Below are positions 1 through 7,458 of a DNA stretch of 64,000 nt, one piece after another. The stretch is taken from the NCBI RefSeq assembly GCF_900141845.1, contig NZ_FQZB01000005.1, positions 356,254-420,253 of the forward strand, given 5' to 3'. Under the pieces are notes generated by a model that saw only the letters and a program-made list of their open reading frames with translations, was not told where the DNA came from and did not search any database. A program made the translations under genes and the position numbers. Position 1 is the stretch's first letter, and every line of letters begins with the position of its first letter. The DNA comes from Clostridium cavendishii DSM 21758 (GTDB lineage: Bacteria; Bacillota; Clostridia; Clostridiales; Clostridiaceae).

Positions 1-555
1 CTTGAAGATTTATTAAGTGAAGCAGTGGCTAAAACTTTAGAAACAATAAAGGAAAAAAACCCTAACTTAGAAAATAAAGAAGATGTAGCTAAAAAGATAG
101 GTATAGGAGCTATATTATTTACTTATCTTAAAAATTCAAGAGAAAGAGATATAGTTTTCGATTGGAAGGAAATGCTTAGCTTTGAAGGAGAAACAGGTCC
201 ATATGTTCAATATGCTTATGCAAGAGCAAATAGTATACTTTTAAATGCAAAAGATATAACTGGAGAAGCTGATTTTTCAAAATTAACATCAAAAGAAGAA
301 TTTGAACTTGCTAAGACTTTAGAAGGACTTAATAAATCAGTTCTATATGCAATAGAAAAGTTAGAACCATCAATTTTAACTAGATATGTTATAGACGTGG
401 CTAAGGCATTCAACAAATTCTACAATGCACATCATGTTCTAAACATAGAAGATGAAGGATTAAAGATTGCAAGATTAAAACTTATAGAAGCCACTTGTCA
501 AGTAATTAAGAACTCTTTAAATCTTATAGGTTTAGATGTAGTAGAAAAGATGTAA
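1..555 (+). CDS. argS: Arginyl-tRNA synthetase, C-terminal part (5' end outside window)
   Basis: This is the C-terminal portion of a class I arginyl-tRNA synthetase, which charges tRNA-Arg with arginine in the cytosol. The reading frame is open from the first base of the window, so the start lies upstream. The segment GETGPYVQYAYAR and the following helical region up to the terminal GLDVVEKM correspond to the end of the catalytic core and the DALR anticodon-binding domain, in which the motif HHVLN is typical of ArgS. The next gene begins 5 nt downstream, so the two are probably co-transcribed. Family assignment is from recognition of the sequence; the catalytic HIGH motif would be outside the window. 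Confidence 0.93.
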   Translation, partial: LEDLLSEAVAKTLETIKEKNPNLENKEDVAKKIGIGAILFTYLKNSRERDIVFDWKEMLSFEGETGPYVQYAYARANSILLNAKDITGEADFSKLTSKEEFELAKTLEGLNKSVLYAIEKLEPSILTRYVIDVAKAFNKFYNAHHVLNIEDEGLKIARLKLIEATCQVIKNSLNLIGLDVVEKM

Positions 556-560
556 TAGAT

Positions 561-1346
561 ATGGAGATTATTAATAGGGTGATAAAATCACCCTTAGATA
601 ATATCCTTATAGATAAATATAATCTTCAAAATTCTATATTTTTTGATATAGAGACTACTGGATTTAATAAGGATGTAGATAAGATATTTTCAATATCTAT
701 AGGGAGATTTAAGGGGGATTTTTATAAAGCTACTGTTCTTTTTGGACTTGATGAAGAAGAGCTTTTAAAGGAGTTTATAAGATTAAGTAAATCAAAGGAT
801 TACTGGTGTTCTTTTAATGGATTGGCATTTGATGAGCCATTTATTTTGAGAAGATTGGAAATTTTGAATCTAAGCTCTATTTTAATTAATGAACATAAGG
901 ATTTTTATAGACTTATAGCACCTTACGAAAAAGGATTAAACTTAAAAGGAATGAGTCTAAAAGAAATAGAGTCTCATGTTGGGATATATAGAGAAGATTT
1001 GTTAACAGGACAAGAATGTAAAGAAGCATTTTTTGAATATTTAGAAACTAATGCTCAAGAATTAAAAAATAAAATAATGCTTCATAATATAGAAGACGTT
1101 TTATATCTTCCGTTGCTTTTTAAACTGTTAGAAGAAATAAAAAGCAGAAAATTAAAAAAGGAAAGCCTAGCATTACCTACTCAAAGATCCTTTATTAAAA
1201 AGTTAATAAAAATAAAATCTTTAAATTTATCTCATATAAATTATGAAGAATTATCTAAAAAAGATGCTTCTAGACTTATAAATGAGCTTAATCAAAAAGA
1301 CTTAAATTATGATAATATAGAAAAAATAATAAAATCCACTATCTAA
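561..1346 (+). CDS. YprB-like ribonuclease H-fold exonuclease domain protein
   Basis: A 261-aa protein with the RNase H-like fold of the YprB/RNase_H_2 family, presumed to be a metal-dependent 3'-5' exonuclease. The DEDD-type acidic residues are visible: D and E in FFDIETTGF near residue 30, a D in the segment GLAFDEPFILRRL near residue 90, and the late D in the segment IEDVLYLPLL near residue 177. No helicase or other domain is attached. It follows argS after only 5 nt and ends in a strong terminator. A second member of the same family lies at 4601-5326. Substrate unknown; the catalytic assignment is by motif only. Confidence 0.75.
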   Translation: MEIINRVIKSPLDNILIDKYNLQNSIFFDIETTGFNKDVDKIFSISIGRFKGDFYKATVLFGLDEEELLKEFIRLSKSKDYWCSFNGLAFDEPFILRRLEILNLSSILINEHKDFYRLIAPYEKGLNLKGMSLKEIESHVGIYREDLLTGQECKEAFFEYLETNAQELKNKIMLHNIEDVLYLPLLFKLLEEIKSRKLKKESLALPTQRSFIKKLIKIKSLNLSHINYEELSKKDASRLINELNQKDLNYDNIEKIIKSTI

Positions 1347-1370
1347 CTAGATAGTGGATTTTATTATTTT
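1328..1370. terminator. Bidirectional intrinsic terminator between the RNase H-like gene and the feo operon
   Basis: An inverted repeat with arms 1328-1345 and 1348-1365 pairs AATAAAATCCACTATCTA with its complement. It is followed by T-rich sequence on the plus strand and has an A-run on its left side that gives T-rich sequence on the minus strand. It overlaps the last codons of the plus-strand gene. Confidence 0.85.
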
Positions 1371-1501
1371 TTATTTTTATACTTAGGACAATGAGAAGAA
1401 CAGCTTCCGCAGTTACATTGTCCCTTAGATGAATTCTTTATATTTTTTAAAATTATAAATATTGCTAAAAGCACTATTAATATTGTTATGAAGATTTCCA
1501 T
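1364..1501 (-). CDS. FeoB-associated Cys-rich membrane protein
   Basis: A 45-aa protein: one N-terminal transmembrane helix (roughly residues 2-18, all aliphatic) followed by a short basic linker and the cysteine cluster CNCGSCSSHC. This is the architecture of the FeoB-associated Cys-rich membrane protein family, thought to act as a FeoC-like accessory or metal-binding subunit of the ferrous iron transporter. A good ribosome binding site (AAGAAGGTGA) precedes the ATG by 6 nt, and the gene starts 29 nt after the feoB stop, so it is the third gene of the feo operon. The function is inferred from the family and the position. Confidence 0.85.
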   Translation of the reverse strand: MEIFITILIVLLAIFIILKNIKNSSKGQCNCGSCSSHCPKYKNKK

Positions 1502-1530
1502 TTTAAATCACCTTCTTTTAAAATTAAGGT

Positions 1531-3297
1531 CTATAGAATTAGAGAACCTAAATTGTAAATTATAAAGGCTACTATCCAAGCTAAAGTAAGTTGGTAAGTT
1601 ATTGAAAATAAGGTCATCTTGTTTCCGTATTCTTTTTTCATTGCTCCTATAACTGATACGCAAGGTGTATATAAAAGAACAAATGCCATAAAAGCATATG
1701 CTGAAATTTGAGTAAAATAATTAGGAAGTACAGTGGATAAATCTCCTAAATAAATAACTTCCATTGTAGATAATACTGTTTCTTTTGCAAGTATTCCAGT
1801 CAAAAGTGAAACTGATGCTTGCCAAGTTCCAAAACCTAAAGGTTTAAATACAGGAGCTATAAAACTGCCTATAGAGAATAAAAAGCTATCATTTATATTA
1901 GATGTTATTCCATTAAAATTAAAATTTTGTAGAAACCATATTAAAACAGATACTGCGAAAATAACTGTTCCTGCTTTTTTTAAGAAACCTTTTCCCTTAT
2001 CCCAAGTGTTTTTAATAACATTTTTGGGTTCTGGTAATTTGTATTCAGGTAATTCTATTATAAAAGGTTCTTCATCTTTTTTAAAAATTGTATTTTTAAA
2101 TAATAAGCCTATTAGAAATGCCATAATTACACCTAAAAAGTATAATGATGCAACAACTAAGCTAGCGTGACCTTTAAAAAATACAGAAGCAAATATAGCA
2201 TATACAGGAAGTCTAGCATTACAAGACATTAAAGGGACAAGTAATGCTGTAAGCTTTCTGTCTTTTTCGCTTTCTAGTGTCCTAGCAGACATTATAGCTG
2301 GAACAGAACATCCAAAGCCAACAACCATTGGTATAAATGCTTTTCCAGATAGACCTACTTTTCTCATAAGTTTATCCATTATGAAAGCAACTCTTGCCAT
2401 ATATCCGCTATCTTCTAATAGACTAATACAAAAGAATAAAGCAAGTATAACTGGTAACAATGCTATTATGCTAAAAACCCCAGCTATTATTCCATTAACT
2501 ATTAAAGATTTAAACCATGGAGAAGTTCCAGTTAAAAGGTTACTTATAAATGGCGAGAGATTATTAGATACAAATTCCTTTAAAAGATCTGATAGTGGAA
2601 GTCCTACCCAGCTAAAGGTAAATTCAAATATAATAATCATTATTAATATAAATAGTGGATATGCTAAAAATGGATTTAAAAATACCTTGTCTATCTTTTC
2701 AGATGATTTCAATGAATCAGCGTTTTTATTAGATTTAATTGATGATTTTAGAATACTTTCTATATATCTATAGGTTTCACCTTCATCTTTAAAATCATAA
2801 TTAATATCATCTTTAAATTTTTCAAAATTATTTGATTTTATAATATTTTGTACTTCAGAAATTCCCGTGCCTTTAGAAGCTACGAGACTAATGACTCTAA
2901 CCTTAAGCTTTTTTTCAAGCTCGTCTAAATCCAATATAATTCCTTTCTTTTCAGCCACATCAATCATATTAACAACAAGTATTATTGGTTTTTTAAATTT
3001 CTTTAGCTGAAAAGTCAAGTATAAATTTCTATCTAAATTAGATGCATCTACGATATTTAAAATGGCATCAACTTGTTCATTTTCTAAAAAATTTTTAGAT
3101 ACTTTTTCTTCATTAGAAAAGGTGTCCATAGCATATATTCCAGGTAAATCTACAATTTTTATATTTTCATAAAAACCTTCTTTTTTTTCTACTGTAACTC
3201 CTGCCCAATTACCAACATGTTGATTAGAGCCTGTAAGTTCATTAAATAAAGTGGTTTTTCCTACATTAGGATTACCTAGTAAAGCAATAGTTGTCAT
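1531..3297 (-). CDS. feoB: Ferrous iron transport protein B
   Basis: FeoB is a polytopic membrane GTPase that imports Fe2+. The N-terminal G domain shows G1 (GNPNVGKTT, residues 8-16), G3 (DLPG near 50), G4 (NMID near 110) and a G5-like SKGTG near 140. A helical linker (GDI region) follows to about residue 200, then the membrane region with two Gate repeats, including GFGCSVPAIMSARTLES and the later LLYTPCVSVIGAMKKE segment, each with a conserved cysteine. At 588 aa it is shorter than the roughly 670-770 aa of many FeoB proteins, mainly in the linker and C-terminus, but it appears complete. The ribosome binding site AGGAGGAGT precedes the ATG. It is co-transcribed with feoA and probably Fur-controlled. 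Confidence 0.95.
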   Translation of the reverse strand: MTTIALLGNPNVGKTTLFNELTGSNQHVGNWAGVTVEKKEGFYENIKIVDLPGIYAMDTFSNEEKVSKNFLENEQVDAILNIVDASNLDRNLYLTFQLKKFKKPIILVVNMIDVAEKKGIILDLDELEKKLKVRVISLVASKGTGISEVQNIIKSNNFEKFKDDINYDFKDEGETYRYIESILKSSIKSNKNADSLKSSEKIDKVFLNPFLAYPLFILIMIIIFEFTFSWVGLPLSDLLKEFVSNNLSPFISNLLTGTSPWFKSLIVNGIIAGVFSIIALLPVILALFFCISLLEDSGYMARVAFIMDKLMRKVGLSGKAFIPMVVGFGCSVPAIMSARTLESEKDRKLTALLVPLMSCNARLPVYAIFASVFFKGHASLVVASLYFLGVIMAFLIGLLFKNTIFKKDEEPFIIELPEYKLPEPKNVIKNTWDKGKGFLKKAGTVIFAVSVLIWFLQNFNFNGITSNINDSFLFSIGSFIAPVFKPLGFGTWQASVSLLTGILAKETVLSTMEVIYLGDLSTVLPNYFTQISAYAFMAFVLLYTPCVSVIGAMKKEYGNKMTLFSITYQLTLAWIVAFIIYNLGSLIL

Positions 3298-3384
3298 TCA
3301 AACTCCTCCTGAAAATTAGTTATATTCTACAAAATAACTAGCAATATAATTTGCATATTTGTTTTATTATTTTTAAAATATAAC

Positions 3385-3603
3385 TTATTTTATGAAAATA
3401 TTTTTTGCGTCATTTTTTCTTATAGCTATATCAAAACCTCTAAGATTTAATACTATAGGATCGCCTAAAGGAGCAAATCTTTTTAATTGAATACTTGTAC
3501 CTTCTATTAAACCTAAAGAAAGAAGTCTCTTTGCTAAATTTTCGTTTCCTAAAACATTATCTATAGTAGCCCATTCACCTGGTTTTAAATCGCAAATGCA
3601 CAT
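3385..3603 (-). CDS. feoA: Ferrous iron transport protein A
   Basis: A 72-aa SH3-like FeoA, a cytosolic regulator or partner of FeoB. The family core is visible in LAKRLLSLGLIEGTSIQLKR followed by GDPIVLNLRGFDIAIRKNDA. I place the start at the ATG at 3603 (product beginning MCICDLKPGEW) because the GAGGTG ribosome binding site lies 6 nt upstream. A GTG at 3612 that would add three residues falls inside that ribosome binding site. The gene heads the feoA-feoB operon, with 87 nt to feoB. Confidence 0.92.
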   Translation of the reverse strand: MCICDLKPGEWATIDNVLGNENLAKRLLSLGLIEGTSIQLKRFAPLGDPIVLNLRGFDIAIRKNDAKNIFIK

Positions 3604-3618
3604 AATTAACACCTCACA

Positions 3619-3643
3619 TTGAATATCATTATCATTATATAAA
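3619..3643 (-). promoter_or_regulatory. Fur-like box upstream of feoA
   Basis: The stretch around 3621-3638, read on the minus strand as ATAATGATAATGATATTCA, resembles the Fur consensus GATAATGATAATCATTATC, with direct GATAAT-like hexamers. It lies just upstream of the feoA ribosome binding site, as expected for iron repression of the feo operon. Assignment is by consensus match only. Confidence 0.65.
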
Positions 3644-3802
3644 TAATAACACTTTGTTAAACTAAAGTCAATATGATAAAATTAACATAAAATTATCCAA
3701 AGTGAATCTTACAAAGAATTAAAAGTTGAATTTCTTGCCTTTAAATTTATAAAAATTTAAAAATTAAAAACTTTTAATAGTTAGTTAAAAAATAAACAAT
3801 TC

Positions 3803-3832
3803 TTGAAAAGAGTAATTATTAATATTTATAAT
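3803..3832 (+). promoter_or_regulatory. Sigma-A type promoter for the HAD phosphatase gene
   Basis: TTGAAA at 3803-3808 and TATAAT at 3827-3832 are separated by 18 nt and lie about 25 nt upstream of the start codon. The remaining 3660-3800 stretch is AT-rich and I see nothing else in it. Confidence 0.7.
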
Positions 3833-3857
3833 ATACTAATAGCAGGAGGTGATTTAA

Positions 3858-4586
3858 ATGAAAAATATAGCAGCATTTTTTGATATAGATGGAACTTTAT
3901 ATCGTGAAGGTCTTATTACTGAAATGTTTAAAAAATTAATAAAATATGAGATTATTCAGCCAGAAAAATGGTATAATGAAGTAAGACCTGAGTTTTTAAA
4001 GTGGGATAAGAGAGAAGGTGACTATGACAGTTACTTATTAAAAATGATAGATATTTATATAGAAGCTATAAGAGGAATAAAAAAAGAACATATAGAATTT
4101 ATAGCATCCAAGGTTATAGAGCAAAAAGGCGAAAGAGTATACACATTTTCTAGAGATAGAATTAAATGGCATAAGGATCAGGGTCATATACTTCTAACTA
4201 TATCAGGTAGTCCGATAGAGCTTGTAAGTGAAATGGCTAATAAATATGGATTTGATAATTATAGAGGATCAATTTATAAAGTAGATGATATGAATAAATA
4301 CACTGGGGAAGTGTATCCTATGTGGGATAGTTATAATAAGAATAGAGCAATATCAGAGTTTATTGAAAAGTATGATATAGATATATGTAAAAGCTATGCT
4401 TATGGAGATACCTCAGGAGATTTTTCAATGTTTAAAGCTGTTAAAAATCCATTTGCCATTAATCCTACTAAAGAGCTTTTAAATAAAATTCATAATGATA
4501 TTGATGTTATGAAGAAAATAAATATTATTATTGAAAGAAAAGATGTTATATATTCTTTAGAACCTAATAAATTTCAGATTTTATAG
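3858..4586 (+). CDS. HAD superfamily hydrolase, SerB-like (HAD-IB)
   Basis: A 242-aa haloacid dehalogenase-type phosphatase. Motif I is FDIDGTLY (nucleophile D9, acid/base D11), motif II is ITISG near residue 113, and motif IV is the segment YGDTSGDFSMF near residue 190. The helical cap between motifs I and II and the SerB-like motif order fit the HAD-IB subfamily, whose members dephosphorylate small phosphometabolites such as phosphoserine. The substrate cannot be read from the sequence. An AGGAGGTG ribosome binding site precedes the ATG. The next gene starts 15 nt downstream and probably shares the transcript. Confidence 0.8.
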   Translation: MKNIAAFFDIDGTLYREGLITEMFKKLIKYEIIQPEKWYNEVRPEFLKWDKREGDYDSYLLKMIDIYIEAIRGIKKEHIEFIASKVIEQKGERVYTFSRDRIKWHKDQGHILLTISGSPIELVSEMANKYGFDNYRGSIYKVDDMNKYTGEVYPMWDSYNKNRAISEFIEKYDIDICKSYAYGDTSGDFSMFKAVKNPFAINPTKELLNKIHNDIDVMKKINIIIERKDVIYSLEPNKFQIL

Positions 4587-4600
4587 AAAAGAGTGATAAA

Positions 4601-5326
4601 GTGATTATTAGAGAGAGAGAAGTTTTTGTTGATTCCATAACGGAAGAGTTAGTTTTAAACTTTGAGGGGGTAAAGGATTGCTATAAACAGGCTGTGTTTT
4701 TTGATTTAGAACACTATGTATATAAAAAACCTAAATGTGTTGGTGTCTTTGGTGCTTGTTATTATGATAATGAAACATCAAAACTTATGGTAACTCAATA
4801 TATGATTGAGAATAAAGGAGAAGTTATAGATATATTACATCTAGCTAAAAGGTATTTTAATAGGTTAACAGAAGAGCTGAATAAAAAATACATAGTTACC
4901 TTTTCAGGGAATAATGATTTCACAGTTATTAATTACCTCTTTGAAAAATATGGTATAAATTATGATTTTAATCAGCATTTTACATCTATAGATATTCAAA
5001 AGATTTATGAACAGACTTTTAAGCAAGGTGTAGGACTTAAGGTTTTAGAAAAGAAATTTGGGATAGAAAGAGAAGGAGAACTTATATCAGGTTCGAATCT
5101 TGCTAAAACATTCCATAAAGTATTAAAGGATAGAGAATATTTTGAACGAATGCCAAAAGATAAAATAGAAAAAATTTTGATATATAATGAACAGGATGTA
5201 GTTAATTTATTTCATATATATGTACATTGGCAAAATCTTGTAAACAAAGTAGCTGAAGAAGCAAAATTAAATGAAATTGTAGATGAAGAATTAGAAGAAA
5301 AAGCTGATGTAAGTTGCATGGCATAA
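4601..5326 (+). CDS. Second YprB-like ribonuclease H-fold protein
   Basis: A 241-aa protein with a predicted RNase H-like exonuclease fold. The acidic motif residues are in VFFDLEHYVY near residue 34, SGNNDFTVINYL near 106, and the late NEQDVVNLFHIY near 200. The start is GTG with a modest ribosome binding site (AGAGTGA). It is distinct from, but belongs to the same broad family as, the protein at 561-1346. The C-terminal 25 residues are acidic and end in SCMA. It forms a two-gene unit with the upstream HAD gene and ends at a strong terminator. Biological role unknown. Confidence 0.65.
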   Translation: MIIREREVFVDSITEELVLNFEGVKDCYKQAVFFDLEHYVYKKPKCVGVFGACYYDNETSKLMVTQYMIENKGEVIDILHLAKRYFNRLTEELNKKYIVTFSGNNDFTVINYLFEKYGINYDFNQHFTSIDIQKIYEQTFKQGVGLKVLEKKFGIEREGELISGSNLAKTFHKVLKDREYFERMPKDKIEKILIYNEQDVVNLFHIYVHWQNLVNKVAEEAKLNEIVDEELEEKADVSCMA

Positions 5327-5330
5327 GCCA

Positions 5331-5378
5331 TAAAAGCGACAGGCACTCAAAATTATTTTGAGTGCCTGTCGCTTTTAT
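5331..5378. terminator. Strong bidirectional terminator
   Basis: Near-continuous 22-bp inverted repeat (arms 5332-5353 and 5355-5376) built on AAAAGCGACAGGCACTCAAA, with T/A runs at both edges. It serves the plus-strand gene to the left and the minus-strand lipoprotein gene to the right. Confidence 0.9.
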
Positions 5379-5387
5379 TAAATATGT

Positions 5388-6239
5388 TTATTTAGCTTTT
5401 GTTATAGAATGGCCATCTGAATTTAATGTTATAGTGCCTTCGTCACTTGTCATATAATATTTTATGCCACTTTTGTTTAAAAGGTTTATAGTTTCTTTAT
5501 TAGGATGCCCATAATCATTCTTCTTTGCTACACTTATTATTGCTATCTTAGGATTAACAGCATTAAAAAAGTCTTTTGATGTAGAAGTTTTACTACCATG
5601 GTGTCCTAGTTTTAGTACATCGGCTTTAACATTTAAATTCTTATCTAAGACTTCCTTTTCTGAAATTCTCTCAGCATCACCTGTAAATAAAAAAGAATTG
5701 TTTTTATAAGTAATTTTAATTATAGGAGAATAGTTATTTAAGTTTTCATACTTTTCACTATTTGGAGCAAAAACTTCAAATTTTGTATCAGCTCCAAGAT
5801 CTATATCAGGTTTAGAGTTACTATTTATAGTGTTGATTTTAAGACCCTTATTTTTTAACTCTGTAATCATATTTTGAAAAGTCTTAGTATTTGTTGTAAC
5901 CTTTGGAGCATAAAATTTTCCTATATCAAAGGTTTTTATAATATCATCCATTGAACCTATATGGTCTTCGTGAGGATGAGTTGCTATTACATAATCTAGT
6001 TTTTTTATATTTAACTCTTTTATATCTTTAATCAATTCATCTTTAGCTTCTGATGTTCCTGCATCTATTAAAAGATTTTTATTATTAACTTGTACTAACA
6101 TAGAATCACCTTGTCCAACATCAAAATAATGCACAGTTAAGTTTTTGTTATTTAAGGATTTATTAGTATTGGAATTACAAGCTAAAGCTATGGTTGATAT
6201 AAGTATTAAAATTAAAATTGAATATAATTTTTTCTTCAT
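5388..6239 (-). CDS. ComEC-like metallo-beta-lactamase fold lipoprotein
   Basis: A 283-aa secreted lipoprotein: signal peptide with lipobox IALAC (cysteine 21), then a metallo-beta-lactamase domain related to the C-terminal hydrolase domain of ComEC/Rec2. Metal-binding motifs are intact: THPHEDHIGS near residue 86, FTGDAE near 187, and LGHHGSKTS near 210. Stand-alone proteins of this type are common in clostridia and are thought to act as extracellular nucleases or phosphodiesterases, but no substrate can be assigned here. The ribosome binding site AAAGGA precedes the ATG. A related protein lacking the metal ligands lies at 14327-15160. Confidence 0.82.
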   Translation of the reverse strand: MKKKLYSILILILISTIALACNSNTNKSLNNKNLTVHYFDVGQGDSMLVQVNNKNLLIDAGTSEAKDELIKDIKELNIKKLDYVIATHPHEDHIGSMDDIIKTFDIGKFYAPKVTTNTKTFQNMITELKNKGLKINTINSNSKPDIDLGADTKFEVFAPNSEKYENLNNYSPIIKITYKNNSFLFTGDAERISEKEVLDKNLNVKADVLKLGHHGSKTSTSKDFFNAVNPKIAIISVAKKNDYGHPNKETINLLNKSGIKYYMTSDEGTITLNSDGHSITKAK

Positions 6240-6385
6240 TTTATTTTCCTTTCTTCTTGGTTAAATAGTTAAATAATTTTAATATTTTACTTAATTAATG
6301 TTTTCCTTACTCTCAATCAATTAGAGCTAAAGTTTAGAATGTCATTTAAGTATATTATAGCTTATTTTGTAAGAAATATATATTC

Positions 6386-6414
6386 TTGAACTTTATTAAA
6401 GATACAAGTATAAT
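6386..6414 (+). promoter_or_regulatory. Sigma-A type promoter for the acyltransferase gene
   Basis: TTGAAC (6386-6391) and TATAAT (6409-6414) with the ideal 17-nt spacer, about 40 nt upstream of the GTG start. Confidence 0.8.
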
Positions 6415-6454
6415 TATATGTGCTTAAACTTAAATACTCGGAGGTGAAATTAAA

Positions 6455-7168
6455 GTGAGAATTATCTTAATTGGTTTTATATATGGAGTATATATGATAC
6501 ATTTGTTTTTTGCAGGTGTAGGTATAAGAATGATGACATTTTTCGGAAATGGGAAAAGGGTGGAAGTTTATAAGACTAAAAAATTTTTAAATTGGGCAAA
6601 GTTTACTGTCAACATATTAGGGCTTAGGGTAACTTATGAGGGGCAGGATAATATACCAGATGAAACTTGTGTTTTCATAGGAAATCATCAGAGTATTTTA
6701 GATATACCAGTACTTATTTGTGGTGCTAATAGAAGAATAGGATTTATAGCTAAAAAAGAACTTTTGAAAGTTCCTATTTTAGGATTTTGGTTTAAAATAG
6801 TTCATTGCGTTCCTATTGATAGGGAAAATGTAAGGGAAGCAATTAAAGCTATAAATGAAGGTGTGGAAAATTTGAAGAATGGACATTCTATGGCTATATT
6901 TCCAGAAGGAACCAGGTCAAAAGATGGGAATATAAATGAATTTAAAAAAGGGAGCTTAAAGTTAGCAACTAAAGCTAATGTTCCAGTAATTCCTGTTACA
7001 ATAGACGGTGCATTTAGAGCTTATGAAGAAAAAAAGAAATTTAAGAGTGCAGATATAAAGGTTATGTTCGGTAAACCTATATACCCACAAAATCTCTCTA
7101 AAGAAGAGATTAAAGACTTATCTAAAATAGTACATGATGAAATAGCAAACAATTTAAATAAGTTATAG
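6455..7168 (+). CDS. plsC: 1-acyl-sn-glycerol-3-phosphate acyltransferase
   Basis: A 237-aa PlsC-type acyltransferase that adds the second acyl chain to lysophosphatidic acid to make phosphatidic acid at the membrane. Motif I is NHQSILD (NHxxxxD, near residue 75). Motif III is FPEGTRS near residue 150, and motif IV is VPVIPV near 174. The N-terminus is a hydrophobic membrane anchor. The start is GTG, chosen because a GGAGGTG ribosome binding site sits 8 nt upstream. It is monocistronic between a consensus promoter and a terminator. Confidence 0.9.
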   Translation: MRIILIGFIYGVYMIHLFFAGVGIRMMTFFGNGKRVEVYKTKKFLNWAKFTVNILGLRVTYEGQDNIPDETCVFIGNHQSILDIPVLICGANRRIGFIAKKELLKVPILGFWFKIVHCVPIDRENVREAIKAINEGVENLKNGHSMAIFPEGTRSKDGNINEFKKGSLKLATKANVPVIPVTIDGAFRAYEEKKKFKSADIKVMFGKPIYPQNLSKEEIKDLSKIVHDEIANNLNKL

Positions 7169-7172
7169 TAAT

Positions 7173-7207
7173 AAGGCACTATCTTTGTAGATAGTGCCTT
7201 TTATTTT
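7173..7207 (+). terminator. Terminator after plsC
   Basis: 12-bp perfect stem AAGGCACTATCT/AGATAGTGCCTT with a 4-nt loop, followed by TTTTATTTTAT. The remaining 7208-7380 stretch is AT-rich with no recognisable feature. Confidence 0.9.
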
Positions 7208-7458
7208 ATATATTTTTTAAAATCAAATATAAATTGAAAATTACTAAAGAAGATAATAGTAGGTTTGGAAATGCATAAATTTAGTAATATAAACTTCAAA
7301 AAGAAGTGATAAACTAATAATAATAAATAATAATTAAGGAAATATAAAGTTTTTAATGAAAAAGTTTTTAGAAAAATGAAAAAAAAAATTTCTAAAATTG
7401 CAAATGTGTGTTATAATTTAATGGTAATGAATGTAAAAATAAAAGGGGGCAATAGTAC

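Noticed and set aside
216..416. Minus-strand open frame inside argS
   Set aside because: It is an out-of-frame shadow of the coding region, with no ribosome binding site and no family match. The same applies to the other antisense frames inside feoB, mutS, mutL, dinB, the bactofilin gene and the NRPS gene.
1531..3297. feoB as a truncated gene, because it is shorter than many FeoB proteins
   Set aside because: All G motifs and both Gate regions are present and the gene has a normal start and stop, so it is a short but complete form.
5090..5104. A GGTTCGAATC word like a tRNA T-arm
   Set aside because: It lies inside a clear coding region and no acceptor or anticodon stem can be built around it.
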